Assembly: GCF_001653135.1 (NCBI RefSeq)
Contig: NZ_BDDS01000016.1
Location: 18,514-82,513, forward strand
DNA length: 64,000 nt
Origin: Pseudoalteromonas neustonica
GTDB taxonomy: Bacteria > Pseudomonadota > Gammaproteobacteria > Enterobacterales > Alteromonadaceae
Direction of reading: 5' to 3'
Part shown: positions 1 to 9,265 of the stretch, in pieces
Numbering within the stretch: the stretch's first letter is position 1
Layout of the letters: each line of letters opens with the position of its first letter
Program-made: the position numbers and the translations under genes
Notes under the pieces: model-generated
Told to the model about the DNA's origin: nothing
Databases searched by the model: none
Seen by the model: only the letters and a program-made list of their open reading frames with translations

Positions 1-134
1 CTATTGCAGCGCTACCGCCTAGCTATATCATCATTACTGCCATGGGAGTGTTTTGTATGAGCTTATTAGCCGTATTTGGTCCCGCCAAACGAGCGGCAAA
101 TATTTCACCAAGCATAGCAACTCGCACTATTTAA
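1..134 (+). CDS. ABC transporter permease, FtsX/MacB type, C-terminal end (partial)
   Basis: Only the last 43 codons are in the window (frame beginning at base 3, stop TAA at 132-134). They read as one hydrophobic segment containing SYIIITAMGVF and SLLAVFGP, followed by the short cytoplasmic tail AKRAANISPSIATRTI. A final helix followed by a positively charged PA-R-A-x-x-x-P-S-x-A-T-R tail is usual for FtsX-domain permeases of MacB-like exporters. The gene lies about 100 bases ahead of a sigma-54 response regulator and histidine kinase on the same strand, so the three may form an envelope-stress or export operon. The fragment is short, so the family call is moderate. Confidence 0.6.
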   Translation, partial: IAALPPSYIIITAMGVFCMSLLAVFGPAKRAANISPSIATRTI

Positions 135-230
135 TAGTAATCAATAAGCTGTGCTACACTGTAAAATAGTGTAGCACTCAAATAAAACTACCCCTGAATT
201 CGGATAATAACAGCGATTAAAAACAATAAT

Positions 231-1559
231 ATGGAAAAAATACTCATTGTAGATGACAACCCTGCAATTTTAGATGCGTTGTCATTATTATTAGAAATTC
301 ATGACTACCAAGTCGTCACCGCCGATACCCCTTTTGCAGCGCTGCAAGTTGTTAACTATCAACGCATAGACTTAGTTATTCAAGATATGAACTTCTCCGC
401 CGACACAACCTCAGGTGAAGAAGGTAAAGATCTCTTTTATCAACTAAGAGCACAAAATCCGCACTTACCTATTATTTTAATTACCGCATGGACTGAACTT
501 GCAACCGCTATTGAGTTAGTTAAAGCAGGTGCGGCGGATTATTTACCAAAACCCTGGGATGACAGCAAGCTTCTTACCTGCATTAGTAATTTAATTGAAC
601 TTGGGAAAACTAAACAAGTTAATGCCACCTTCACTCGCCACCAGCAAGAGCGACAAGCACCACTAGAAAACGCAAATCTTGCGGGCTTAGTGTTTGCAAG
701 TACCGCAATGGAAAGTACCGTAACTATGGCGCTGCAAGTTGCAAAGTCTGATGTATCCGTACTGATCAGCGGCCCTAATGGCAGTGGTAAAGAATGCATC
801 GCAGCCATTATTCAGCTCAATTCTCCCTTAGCAGCTAAACCGTTCATTAAAGTCAACGCCGGTGCCCTGCCAACCGAGCTAATAGAAGCTGAATTGTTTG
901 GAGCTGAATCAGGTGCATTTACGGGGATCACAAAACAACGTATTGGTCGCTTTGAAGCTGCTGATGGCGGCACCTTATTTTTAGACGAAATAGGTAATTT
1001 ACCGCTTTCAGGGCAAATGAAGCTACTTAGGGTATTACAAACTGGTGAATTTGAACGTTTAGGCTCCACACAAACACGAAAAGTTGATGTGCGTGTTATT
1101 TCAGCCACCAATGAAAATTTACCGAATGCGATTCAAGCCGGTCGCTTTCGTGAAGATTTGTATTATCGGCTGAATGTGATTGAGTTAGCGTTACCGGCGT
1201 TATCGCAACGACAAGACGATATAATGCCTTTGCTTAATCACTTTTTGCCAGAGCGTGAACTCACCTTACAAGCAGAGCAAGCATTAATAAAGCACACTTG
1301 GCCTGGTAACGTACGAGAACTTGAAAATGCCTGCAAACGTGTTGCGGTACTCAAACCAACTGGATTATTAGATATTAGCGACTTTGCTTTAACGCAAACA
1401 AATTCAAACATAACCACACCTAGTATAGAGCCAAGTAAAGCAGATATTGAATCAGCCATGCGCGAACATCAAGGTGTCATAGCCAAAGTGGCACGTCAAT
1501 TTGGCTTAAGCCGCCAAGCGCTGTATCGTCGTTTGCAAAAAATGGATATTGACTATTAA
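231..1559 (+). CDS. Sigma-54-dependent response regulator, NtrC/AtoC type
   Basis: A 442-residue three-domain regulator that should activate sigma-54 promoters when phosphorylated by the kinase encoded next. Residues 1-120 are a receiver (ILIVDDN at the start, phospho-Asp in LVIQDMNF, conserved Lys in LPKPW). Residues about 155-375 are an AAA+ domain with Walker A GPNGSGKE, the sigma-54 contact loop ESGAFTGI (GAFTGA in most relatives), Walker B GTLFLDEIGNL and arginine-finger region REDLYYRLNV. The C-terminus is a Fis-type HTH (VARQFGLSRQALYRRL). The stop overlaps the next start by one base, so translation is coupled. Targets cannot be read from the sequence; the upstream ABC permease is a plausible one. 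Confidence 0.93.
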   Translation: MEKILIVDDNPAILDALSLLLEIHDYQVVTADTPFAALQVVNYQRIDLVIQDMNFSADTTSGEEGKDLFYQLRAQNPHLPIILITAWTELATAIELVKAGAADYLPKPWDDSKLLTCISNLIELGKTKQVNATFTRHQQERQAPLENANLAGLVFASTAMESTVTMALQVAKSDVSVLISGPNGSGKECIAAIIQLNSPLAAKPFIKVNAGALPTELIEAELFGAESGAFTGITKQRIGRFEAADGGTLFLDEIGNLPLSGQMKLLRVLQTGEFERLGSTQTRKVDVRVISATNENLPNAIQAGRFREDLYYRLNVIELALPALSQRQDDIMPLLNHFLPERELTLQAEQALIKHTWPGNVRELENACKRVAVLKPTGLLDISDFALTQTNSNITTPSIEPSKADIESAMREHQGVIAKVARQFGLSRQALYRRLQKMDIDY

Positions 1560-2890
1560 TGGCGTTCCCTCTTAATTCATTACCGTTGGCACATAAGATT
1601 AGCCTATATTGTGCTTTATCAAGCGCACTGCCCGTTTTACTCATTGGATGGCTATGTAAATTAAGTTTGCCTTGGCTTATTAGTAGTGCTGTAGGCAGTG
1701 CTATTTTAGCAATACTGCTGATAAGGCAATTGAGTTGTAACCTTGTAAAAGGCATGCAATCGCTCGAAACTGGTTTACTCAATTTTAAAGATGGTGAACT
1801 TTCAAGTTTACTCGCTTATAACCAGCGCGATGAGCTTGGCCAGTTGTGCCAATTGTATAACCAAACAGCTAAACAACTACGACAAGAAAAACAATGGGTT
1901 TATCAACGCGAACTTATGCTTGATAAAGTCCTGCAAAGCTCCCCGCAAGCTCTATTACTTATAAACGATAATGATACTGTTGTGTTTAGCAACCTAAGTA
2001 GTCGCGCACTTTTTAATTGTGCAAACGCACTTGAAGGTATGAAATTAACTGAACTACTTAAGTTAGCGCCAAAACAATTAGCCACAGCATTAGCGCAAGG
2101 TTTTGATGGTTTATTTAGTATCGAAAAAGACGCCCAAGAAGCGCAAACATGGCATTTAGCAACAGGCGAATTTTTGCTGAACAATCAGCGCCATCACTTG
2201 TATATTTTTAAACAACTCACCCGAGAGCTTAGCCGACAAGAAGTTGCGGTCTGGAAAAAAGTGATCCGTATTATTAGCCATGAACTAAATAATTCATTAG
2301 GTCCAATGTCATCAATGTTACACAGTGCCCAACTGCTCGCAAATAAAGTAGATGAGCCTCGCTTAAGCCGGGTTTTTGCAACCATAGATGAGCGGATCGC
2401 GCATTTAACTGCATTTGTACAAGGTTATGGTAAATTTGCCAAGTTACCGCAACCTCAACGCAGCCCTATTGAATGGCCGACACTACTTACTTCACTGCAA
2501 ACTCAATGGCAATTTCACTATCAAATTACACCGTCACAATACACAACCCATGCAGATCAAACACAAGTAGAGCAGTTACTTATTAATTTACTAAAAAATG
2601 CGCATGAGTCAGGCGCTGATCCACAGCATATCAATGTAAACATTAGCCATGATCAACACGCAACTTTAATTGCTGTCAGCGATAATGGCAAAGGCATGAG
2701 TGAGCAAGTAATGGCGAATGCACTTATTCCATTTTATTCAACTAAAACAAGCGGTAGCGGTTTAGGCCTGGCACTATGTCGTGAAATTGCAGAAGCCCAT
2801 CGTGGTCATATTAGTTTGCATAATCATAAACAAGGAGGATTAAGCGTACATGTTGTATTGCCTCACCAATCCAAAACACAAAAACAATGA
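1559..2890 (+). CDS. Sensor histidine kinase, partner of the sigma-54 regulator
   Basis: 443 residues. Two closely spaced membrane helices lie at about residues 10-55 with almost no periplasmic loop, followed by a HAMP-like linker, a PAS-like segment (about 125-220) and the kinase core. The H box is RIISHELNNSLGPM, the N box LLINLLKNAHES, G1 VSDNGKGM and G2 GSGLGLAL. The lack of a periplasmic sensor suggests it reads a membrane or cytosolic cue. The architecture recalls NtrY-like kinases that feed sigma-54 regulators. The start ATG overlaps the preceding stop (TAATG), which makes the pairing firm. Confidence 0.92.
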   Translation: MAFPLNSLPLAHKISLYCALSSALPVLLIGWLCKLSLPWLISSAVGSAILAILLIRQLSCNLVKGMQSLETGLLNFKDGELSSLLAYNQRDELGQLCQLYNQTAKQLRQEKQWVYQRELMLDKVLQSSPQALLLINDNDTVVFSNLSSRALFNCANALEGMKLTELLKLAPKQLATALAQGFDGLFSIEKDAQEAQTWHLATGEFLLNNQRHHLYIFKQLTRELSRQEVAVWKKVIRIISHELNNSLGPMSSMLHSAQLLANKVDEPRLSRVFATIDERIAHLTAFVQGYGKFAKLPQPQRSPIEWPTLLTSLQTQWQFHYQITPSQYTTHADQTQVEQLLINLLKNAHESGADPQHINVNISHDQHATLIAVSDNGKGMSEQVMANALIPFYSTKTSGSGLGLALCREIAEAHRGHISLHNHKQGGLSVHVVLPHQSKTQKQ

Positions 2891-3598
2891 AACTGTAGGG
2901 GATCGCCATGCGTGTTAGCGCCTTTTACCCGTTGCGGGGGTTGTCCTTCGCGTTATATGCTCAAACGAGCCAAGAGGTGATCGTCGTTGAAATTAAACAC
3001 TTTTTAAACCTATAAACTATAGGGTGATTTGGGTATAGATGTCGCAAGGGCGTGTTGACCTTTGTGGATTGAAATTTGTTCAATCTAGGGGCGATTTAAT
3101 CGCGGCGCGAGGTTTGTAATCGAGTGGGCTAAGTAAAAATCGAGCAAAGCTTCCGCGTCCTGCTCACGCCCCTTACCTACATCCGTGTAGGTAACAAAGA
3201 GTTAATCGCCCCTAGAAAGAACCCTTTGGGCAGCGCATGTTTGGCATTTATACTGCGTTATCGCCTATTTATGGGGAACAACCACACACCATAGGCGCTG
3301 CCTTGCCTAAATACCAAATAGACTGCTGCAAAATCAATCACGAAAGGTCAACACGTCCTAGCTAAACTATCGCCTTTCATCATATTGCCACAGACGTCGT
3401 AACTAAGACTCGCCAACCGCCACTGCGGTAAACTCGTTTTACTTCTATCTCACCTTAAAAATGTTTACAAGCAAAAGGCAATACGCGCCCCTTTTGTTTA
3501 ATTATTAACTATTTAACTTAAAAATAGGTGATTGCAACGCATTTTCATATGAAGTTGATATGTTATATAGTATCAACTTTAATCGCTTTTTATAAAAA
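2891..3598. other. Gene-free region holding a repeat element and the receptor promoter
   Basis: A 708-base gap. The middle is a repeat element with 13-bp inverted ends (listed separately). The last 120 bases are AT-rich and contain the promoter region of the TonB-dependent receptor, with a TATAGT-like -10 candidate near 3560-3575. No coding frame with a ribosome site is visible. Confidence 0.6.
3051..3355. repeat. Dispersed intergenic element with 13-bp terminal inverted repeats
   Basis: The ends are CGTGTTGACCTTT (3051-3063) and AAAGGTCAACACG (3343-3355). A second, inner inverted pair, CTAGGGGCGATTTAA (about 3085-3099) and TTAATCGCCCCTAG (3201-3214), bounds a GC-richer core, so the unit looks composite. 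Bases 3209-3355 reappear in inverted orientation at 36131-36275 with only a few differences. No transposase reading frame is inside, so it resembles a MITE or other non-autonomous repeat. Confidence 0.8.
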
Positions 3599-5629
3599 AT
3601 GTTAAGGATAATAAAATTGCTTTCCAAGTTACGCGTTGTTGCGCCACTTTTTTTAAGTATAACATGTTGCTTTTCTTCATTAACTTATGCAGAAAAAAGA
3701 GAGCGGTATGATCCTTCTTTCTTTACGGTTTATTCGGTACAAACAGCCTTTGATATGGTTAATAGGCTCCCTGGTTTTAAAGTTGATCTAGGTAAAAGTG
3801 TCAGGGGTTTTTCAGGCGGCGCTGGGAACATTCTCATTGACGGCGCTAGATTATCTGCAAAATCCGGTGGCTTAAAAGAAGCATTACTACGGATCCCAGC
3901 GCAGCAAGTTGCCTATATTGAAATTAACCGTTCAGCATCTGGTGTGGGTGATGCGTCAGGTAAAGCAATGGTTGCAAATATTGTTAGAGTACCGCAATTA
4001 CAAGCAGGACAATATAGCATTACATTATCAAAAGCAGGACAGGATGTACTCTTCCCCGAGGCGCAAATCAGTTATGTCACGCAATTAGGGCAGTGGCAGA
4101 GTAACTTTAAAGGGGATATTAAGTTTAAAGATATTCCTAGTCAGTCAGAGTATGAGCTAACCTCACAGGCAGGTCGTCACGTAAATAATGCAACAGAAGT
4201 TAAAAAAGAAAGTTTAAATGAAATTTTTATCTCTGGTGACGCATCTAGACAACAGCAAGATGAACAACAACAGTTTACATTTAGGGTTGGTAAAAGTCAG
4301 TATCGACCTCAGTTACAGCGTACCACAACAACATTAAACAGTATCGAGGTACTGCATAATGACCGCGACAGTGTGTATCACACAGCTGAAGCTGGATTTA
4401 ATTGGTCGCTCCCTGTTGCTAATTGGCGGCTTAAACACCTTGGAATTGTTAATTTCACCCATTGGACTGTCGACAGGCAAACAGAAGCATTTATCGACAC
4501 AATGCCCCGTTATGAAAATTATGACTTTCAACGTAATAAATGGGAATCTATTTACCGTGGCACAGCACAGAAAAAACACACAAAAAGCAGTCAAGAGCTA
4601 GGCGTTGAACTGACCTATAACTATGCCAACAACAACACACGCTACCTTAAAACACAAAATAATGTGCAGCAAGTTGTGCAATTACCTGCCGCCAATGTAG
4701 AAATAAAAGAGCAAAGGGCTGAAGTTTTTTATAATCATGCCTGGCAGTTAGACAGCACAACAGGCTTTAACGCAGGAATAGCCTTAGAGCATTCAAGTAT
4801 TGAAGTAAAGGGAGATGCCAGTAATCAAGATGATTACCTGTTTATTAAACCAAGTTTAGCCTATTCACATCAACTTACACCTAAATGGCAGGGGCAAGTA
4901 CAGTTTAACCGAGTGGTAAATCAACTGTCGTTTAAATTATTTGCTGCGCAAAGTAATGCTGAAGCAAATAGGCAGCAAGCGGGTAACCCCGCATTAAAAC
5001 CAGATAGTTACTACCGCTTAAGTGTGGATTCTAACTACCAATTGAGTGACAAAAATGTAATTAAAATGACGCTATTCGGACAATGGCATCAAGACGGTTT
5101 AGAGTATCAAATTTTACCTTCAGGAGCCGAAGGGATCGCCAATGGAGGTAATGCCCGAGTTATGGGGATCAATCTCGATGTTTCTTTAGGTTTAGATTTT
5201 GTGCTCCCCAATGGCGTAATGGATATTGAGTTTACAACACAAAAAAGCTCCTATTCAGATCCGATAACATTAACGGATAGAGCGATTAATCAACAGCAGC
5301 GGCCAACATTAAAAGCGCAGATCCGCCAAGACATCATAGCGCATGACTTTTCTTGGGGCGTAAACTACATAGGGAAAAATACACGAAAAAACTATTATGT
5401 GTCTGAATACGTTGAACTAAAAGAACAAGACGATTTTGATGCTTTTATAGAATATAAAGGGTTTGGCTCAAGTGTAATTACTTTTACAGTATCTCAGTTG
5501 AACCGTGCTCAATCAATGCAGTATAGGCACTTTTATAGCCCTAATCGTTCTGGGGTTTTGAGTCAGTCAGAACTGCGTGATAAGCGCCATGAACAGGTGG
5601 TAAGTTTGAACTATGCGACCACTTTTTAA
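3599..5629 (+). CDS. TonB-dependent outer-membrane receptor, compact form
   Basis: 676 residues: signal peptide (about 1-31, ending SLTYA), a plug domain (about 40-140, with FDMVNRLPGF, NILIDGARLSAKS and VAYIEINRSASG) and a long beta-barrel of alternating aromatic strands ending in the terminal Phe of SLNYATTF, the usual signal for BAM-mediated insertion. It would import a large or scarce ligand using TonB energy, possibly from the TonB2-type operon at 28-33 kb. At 676 residues it is shorter than typical 750-900 residue siderophore receptors. No biosynthesis or uptake gene lies beside it, so the ligand is unknown. The start follows the AAGGATAATAAAATTG context weakly; a slightly later start cannot be excluded. 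Confidence 0.85.
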   Translation: MLRIIKLLSKLRVVAPLFLSITCCFSSLTYAEKRERYDPSFFTVYSVQTAFDMVNRLPGFKVDLGKSVRGFSGGAGNILIDGARLSAKSGGLKEALLRIPAQQVAYIEINRSASGVGDASGKAMVANIVRVPQLQAGQYSITLSKAGQDVLFPEAQISYVTQLGQWQSNFKGDIKFKDIPSQSEYELTSQAGRHVNNATEVKKESLNEIFISGDASRQQQDEQQQFTFRVGKSQYRPQLQRTTTTLNSIEVLHNDRDSVYHTAEAGFNWSLPVANWRLKHLGIVNFTHWTVDRQTEAFIDTMPRYENYDFQRNKWESIYRGTAQKKHTKSSQELGVELTYNYANNNTRYLKTQNNVQQVVQLPAANVEIKEQRAEVFYNHAWQLDSTTGFNAGIALEHSSIEVKGDASNQDDYLFIKPSLAYSHQLTPKWQGQVQFNRVVNQLSFKLFAAQSNAEANRQQAGNPALKPDSYYRLSVDSNYQLSDKNVIKMTLFGQWHQDGLEYQILPSGAEGIANGGNARVMGINLDVSLGLDFVLPNGVMDIEFTTQKSSYSDPITLTDRAINQQQRPTLKAQIRQDIIAHDFSWGVNYIGKNTRKNYYVSEYVELKEQDDFDAFIEYKGFGSSVITFTVSQLNRAQSMQYRHFYSPNRSGVLSQSELRDKRHEQVVSLNYATTF

Positions 5630-5721
5630 AGCCTAAATTAATACTCAATGGTTTTAGATTAATTGTCGCCACCGCTCACTACTTCACGCGCATTGAGGCT
5701 ATTGAACGAGTTGGCACAGTG

Positions 5722-5824
5722 ATACCAATCGGCTTAAATATTTAACCATTCTAACGGGCTAAATAAAGCGATAACTGCGTTTATCTTTCGCTATAAATTC
5801 TCATTAACTTAACACGATTGGTAT
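5722..5824. repeat. Small intergenic palindromic repeat (ATACCAATCG ends)
   Basis: About 103 bases bounded by ATACCAATCG (5722-5731) and CGATTGGTAT (5815-5824), perfect inverted ends of 10 bp. The interior has no reading frame. It lies between the receptor stop and the grxD terminator. Partial matches to the ATACCAAT end also appear near 15727 and 18592, which suggests a dispersed family. Confidence 0.6.
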
Positions 5825-5867
5825 GAGAGAATCGTTATTTACATACGAACGCGCTTTTTCCAATTTT

Positions 5868-5905
5868 ATAAATAAAAATGCCAGTCAGTATTAGCTGACT
5901 GGCAT
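5868..5905 (-). terminator. Rho-independent terminator of grxD
   Basis: Stem ATGCCAGTCAG (5878-5888) pairs with CTGACTGGCAT (5895-5905) around a 6-base loop. On the minus strand it is followed by a T-rich run, 35 bases after the grxD stop. Confidence 0.85.
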
Positions 5906-5939
5906 TTCATATAAAGTGGTTTTTCTATTTCAGCAATGC

Positions 5940-6278
5940 TTATTCAGCATCAGCTTCTTTATATTTTTCTGCTGTTTCAGTGATCAGTGGCTGTAACTCA
6001 CCACGTTGAAACATTTCAATAATGATGTCACATCCACCTATTAATTCGCCATCAATCCACAATTGTGGAAATGTTGGCCAATTAGCATATGCTGGTAATT
6101 CAGCACGAATATCAGGATTAAGTAAAATATCAACATAAGCAAACGGTTCACCGCATGACATCAATGCTTGAGATGCTTGTGAAGAAAAACCACAATTTGG
6201 TAATTTAGGCGATCCTTTCATATAAAGGATAATTGGATTTTCAGAAATCTGCTGTTTAATTTTATCTATGGTTTCCAT
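5940..6278 (-). CDS. grxD: Monothiol glutaredoxin Grx4
   Basis: 112 residues, the normal size of single-domain CGFS glutaredoxins. The CGFS active site starts at Cys29 (LPNCGFSSQA) and the glutathione-binding features TFPQLWIDGELIGGCD follow. Family members bind a [2Fe-2S] cluster at the dimer interface with glutathione and hand clusters to targets, often with BolA partners, rather than acting as thiol reductants. It is a single-gene unit with its own terminator, divergent from sodB. The two share a roughly 270-base promoter region, which fits iron or redox control. Confidence 0.96.
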   Translation of the reverse strand: METIDKIKQQISENPIILYMKGSPKLPNCGFSSQASQALMSCGEPFAYVDILLNPDIRAELPAYANWPTFPQLWIDGELIGGCDIIIEMFQRGELQPLITETAEKYKEADAE

Positions 6279-6430
6279 CTACAACCTCAAAAATGACGAT
6301 AGCTGAACATATCAAGGCTTGAAAATTTTTCATTAAGCCTCATATATGTATCTTAAAGTGGGCAAATAAAGCCGCAATCGAAATAGTCTTGCATTTGCAT
6401 TGCTGTTTGGCATTGCTGTTTGCTAAAACT

Positions 6431-6467
6431 TGAGTAAAATACTCAACAATTATAGTAACACTATAAT
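6431..6467. promoter_or_regulatory. Two adjacent dyads ahead of sodB
   Basis: TGAGTAAAATACTCA (6431-6445) and ATTATAG-TAACA-CTATAAT (6449-6467) are perfect inverted repeats placed about 90 bases before the sodB start. They could be operators or leader-RNA hairpins. The regulator is not identifiable by sequence alone. Confidence 0.45.
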
Positions 6468-6553
6468 TCTGTTTGGTATAGATAAGTGGTCTGTTCGAGC
6501 AGGCATTACGTATTACCAAACGGACTATCAACCAAAAGAAGATGGAGATAAAA

Positions 6554-7135
6554 ATGTCATTTGAACTACCGTCACTACCATATGCAATTGATGCACTTGA
6601 GCCACACATTTCAAAAGAAACGTTAGAGTTTCACCACGGCAAGCACCACAACACATACGTTGTTAAACTTAACGGTTTAGTTGGTGGTACTGAATTCGAA
6701 AATAAAACACTTGAAGAAGTAGTATGTTCTTCAGATGGTGGTGTATTTAACAATGCAGCACAAATCTGGAATCACACTTTTTACTGGAACAGCCTATCTC
6801 CAAATGGCGGTGGCGAAGCAACGGGCGCGGTTGCAGATGCTATCAATGCTAAATGGGGCTCTTTTGAAGCATTCCAAACAGCTTTTAATGACAAAGCTGT
6901 AAACAACTTTGGTTCAAGCTGGACATGGTTAGTAAAATTAGCTGATGGTTCTTTAGACATCGTTAATACATCTAACGCAGCAACTCCACTAACTCAAGAC
7001 GGTGTTACACCGCTTCTTACTGTGGATCTGTGGGAACATGCTTATTACATCGATTTCCGTAACGTTCGTCCAGATTACTTAAAAGCATTCTGGTCGCTTG
7101 TTAACTGGGAATTCGCGAACGCTAACTTCGCATAA
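6554..7135 (+). CDS. sodB: Superoxide dismutase, iron type
   Basis: Dismutates superoxide to hydrogen peroxide and oxygen in the cytosol. 193 residues when started at ATG 6554, which gives the family N-terminus MSFELPSLPYA and has AGATGGAGAT just upstream; an ATG 12 bases earlier is less likely. Metal ligands are His27 in EFHHGKHH, the His in WNHTFYW, and the Asp and His in VDLWEHAYYIDF. The GGVFNNAAQIWNH block and these residues match Fe-SodB of enteric bacteria. Monocistronic with its own terminator. Confidence 0.97.
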   Translation: MSFELPSLPYAIDALEPHISKETLEFHHGKHHNTYVVKLNGLVGGTEFENKTLEEVVCSSDGGVFNNAAQIWNHTFYWNSLSPNGGGEATGAVADAINAKWGSFEAFQTAFNDKAVNNFGSSWTWLVKLADGSLDIVNTSNAATPLTQDGVTPLLTVDLWEHAYYIDFRNVRPDYLKAFWSLVNWEFANANFA

Positions 7136-7164
7136 TTAGCAGCTCATTTTGAGCTAACCTAGTT

Positions 7165-7197
7165 TAAAAGACGCTTCGGCGTCTTTTTTGTTTTTTA
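7165..7197 (+). terminator. Rho-independent terminator of sodB
   Basis: AAAAGACGC-TTCG-GCGTCTTTT followed by TTGTTTTTT, an extra-stable UUCG tetraloop stem with a U-tract about 30 bases after the stop. Confidence 0.93.
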
Positions 7198-7312
7198 ACA
7201 TAAATTTTTAATTTTATTGCACAAAAATCTAAATTCGTGACTAAGCTTTATATAACCTTTGCTTATTTTTAATCTTTAAGCACCTAGTTTAAGCAGGTTT
7301 TCGGAGGTCTTC

Positions 7313-9235
7313 ATGAGTATTTTTGAGCATTACCAAGCACGATACGAAGCGGCACAGGAAGAAGAGTACAGTATCGCTGAGTTCTTAGAAATTTGTAAAA
7401 CGGATAAATCGGCATATGCCAGCGCACCAGAGCGATTATTAACAGCGATTGGTGAGCCAAAAATGGTCGATACGTCAACTGATGCACGTCTAAGTCGGTT
7501 ATTTTCAAACCGAGTTGTCGCACGCTACCCCGCATTTAATGATTTTTATGGTATGGAAGATGCCATAGAGCAAATCGTTTCATACCTAAAACATGCCGCA
7601 CAAGGACTTGAAGAGTGTAAGCAAGTACTTTACTTACTAGGCCCTGTAGGCGGTGGTAAATCGTCCATTGCAGAAAAACTCAAGTACCTAATGCAACAGG
7701 TGCCAATTTACTCCATTAAAGGCTCTCCGGTTAACGATCACCCATTGGCACTGTTTGACCCTAACGAGGATGCTGATCTGCTCGCAAAAGAGTACGGTAT
7801 AAAACCACGCTACTTAAAAACGATTATGTCACCATGGGCAACTAAACGCTTATCTGAATTTAATGGTGATATTAGCCAATTTAAAGTGGTAAAACGTTAC
7901 CCATCAATTTTAAATCAAATTGCGATTGCCAAAACTGAACCTGGTGATGAAAACAATCAGGATATTTCAGCGTTAGTCGGTAAAGTTGATATTCGCCAGC
8001 TAGAACATTTTGCCCAAAATGATCCCGATGCTTATGCGTACTCAGGCTCACTCTGTCTTGCCAACCAAGGCTTGATGGAATTTGTTGAGATGTTTAAAGC
8101 GCCTATCAAAGTGCTACACCCTTTGCTGACTGCTACACAAGAGGGTAACTATAACGGCACAGAAGGGATTAGCGCCCTGCCCTTTAGCGGCATGATTTTA
8201 GCTCATTCAAACGAATCTGAATGGCAAACCTTTAAAAACAACAAAAATAATGAAGCATTTTTAGACCGTGTTTATATTGTAAAAGTGCCTTATTGTTTAC
8301 GCGCTTCAGAAGAAGTGAAAATTTACGACAAATTGCTAGAGCATAGCGAACTATACAACGCACCTTGCGCACCGGGTACACTTGAAACGCTGGCTAAATT
8401 TACAACATTATCTCGATTAAAAGATCCTGAAAACTCCAGTATCTACTCAAAAATGCGCGTTTATGACGGAGAAAGCCTAAAAGACACCGATCCTAAAGCA
8501 AAATCATATCAAGAGTATCGTGATTACGCCGGTGTTGATGAAGGCATGACTGGGCTATCTACCCGCTTTGCATTTAAGATTCTATCGCGCGTCTTTAATT
8601 TTGATACCACGGAAGTAGCCGCCAATCCAGTGCACTTATTCTACGTGCTTGAACAGCAGATTGAACGTGAGCAATTTTCTGCTGACGTTGAAGAGCGCTA
8701 CCTGAGTCACTTAAAAGGCTATTTAATTCCGCAGTATGTTGAGTTTATTGGTAAAGAATTGCAAACAGCTTATTTAGAGTCGTACTCAGAATACGGGCAA
8801 AATATTTTTGATCGCTATGTAACCTACGCTGATTTTTGGATTCAAGATCAAGAGTACCGCGACCCTGATACCGGCCAATTATTTAACCGTGAAGCCTTAA
8901 ATGCTGAGCTTGAGAAAATTGAAAAACCAGCAGGCATTTCCAACCCTAAAGATTTCCGCAACGAAATAGTTAACTTTGTACTACGTGCTCGTGCTCACAA
9001 TAACGGTAAAAATCCGTTGTGGACCAGCTATGAGAAACTACGCACTGTGATTGAGAAAAAAATGTTCTCAAATACCGAAGAGTTATTACCTGTTATTTCA
9101 TTCAATGCAAAAACATCTGCAGAAGATCAGAAAAAACACGAAGACTTCGTCAATCGAATGGTGGAAAAAGGATACACCCAAAAGCAAGTTCGTTTGTTAT
9201 CTGAATGGTATTTACGAGTGCGTAAATCGCAATAA
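7313..9235 (+). CDS. prkA: PrkA-family serine protein kinase (YeaG)
   Basis: 640 residues, close to E. coli YeaG. The N-terminal part is an AAA+-like module with Walker A LLGPVGGGKSS (about residues 103-113), and the C-terminal part is the PrkA kinase-like domain. The strong ribosome site CGGAGG lies 7 bases before the ATG. First of three genes (prkA, yeaH, ycgB/spoVR) that are conserved together in gammaproteobacteria and in E. coli belong to the stationary-phase and nitrogen-stress response. The three-gene order makes the call firm; substrates are unknown. Confidence 0.95.
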   Translation: MSIFEHYQARYEAAQEEEYSIAEFLEICKTDKSAYASAPERLLTAIGEPKMVDTSTDARLSRLFSNRVVARYPAFNDFYGMEDAIEQIVSYLKHAAQGLEECKQVLYLLGPVGGGKSSIAEKLKYLMQQVPIYSIKGSPVNDHPLALFDPNEDADLLAKEYGIKPRYLKTIMSPWATKRLSEFNGDISQFKVVKRYPSILNQIAIAKTEPGDENNQDISALVGKVDIRQLEHFAQNDPDAYAYSGSLCLANQGLMEFVEMFKAPIKVLHPLLTATQEGNYNGTEGISALPFSGMILAHSNESEWQTFKNNKNNEAFLDRVYIVKVPYCLRASEEVKIYDKLLEHSELYNAPCAPGTLETLAKFTTLSRLKDPENSSIYSKMRVYDGESLKDTDPKAKSYQEYRDYAGVDEGMTGLSTRFAFKILSRVFNFDTTEVAANPVHLFYVLEQQIEREQFSADVEERYLSHLKGYLIPQYVEFIGKELQTAYLESYSEYGQNIFDRYVTYADFWIQDQEYRDPDTGQLFNREALNAELEKIEKPAGISNPKDFRNEIVNFVLRARAHNNGKNPLWTSYEKLRTVIEKKMFSNTEELLPVISFNAKTSAEDQKKHEDFVNRMVEKGYTQKQVRLLSEWYLRVRKSQ

Positions 9236-9265
9236 CACACAAAGGTGTATTTTTAGGGGGTCTTT

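Noticed and set aside
3599..5629. Siderophore receptor with a named ligand
   Set aside because: Plug and barrel are clear, but no ligand-specific residue or neighbouring biosynthesis gene supports a name.
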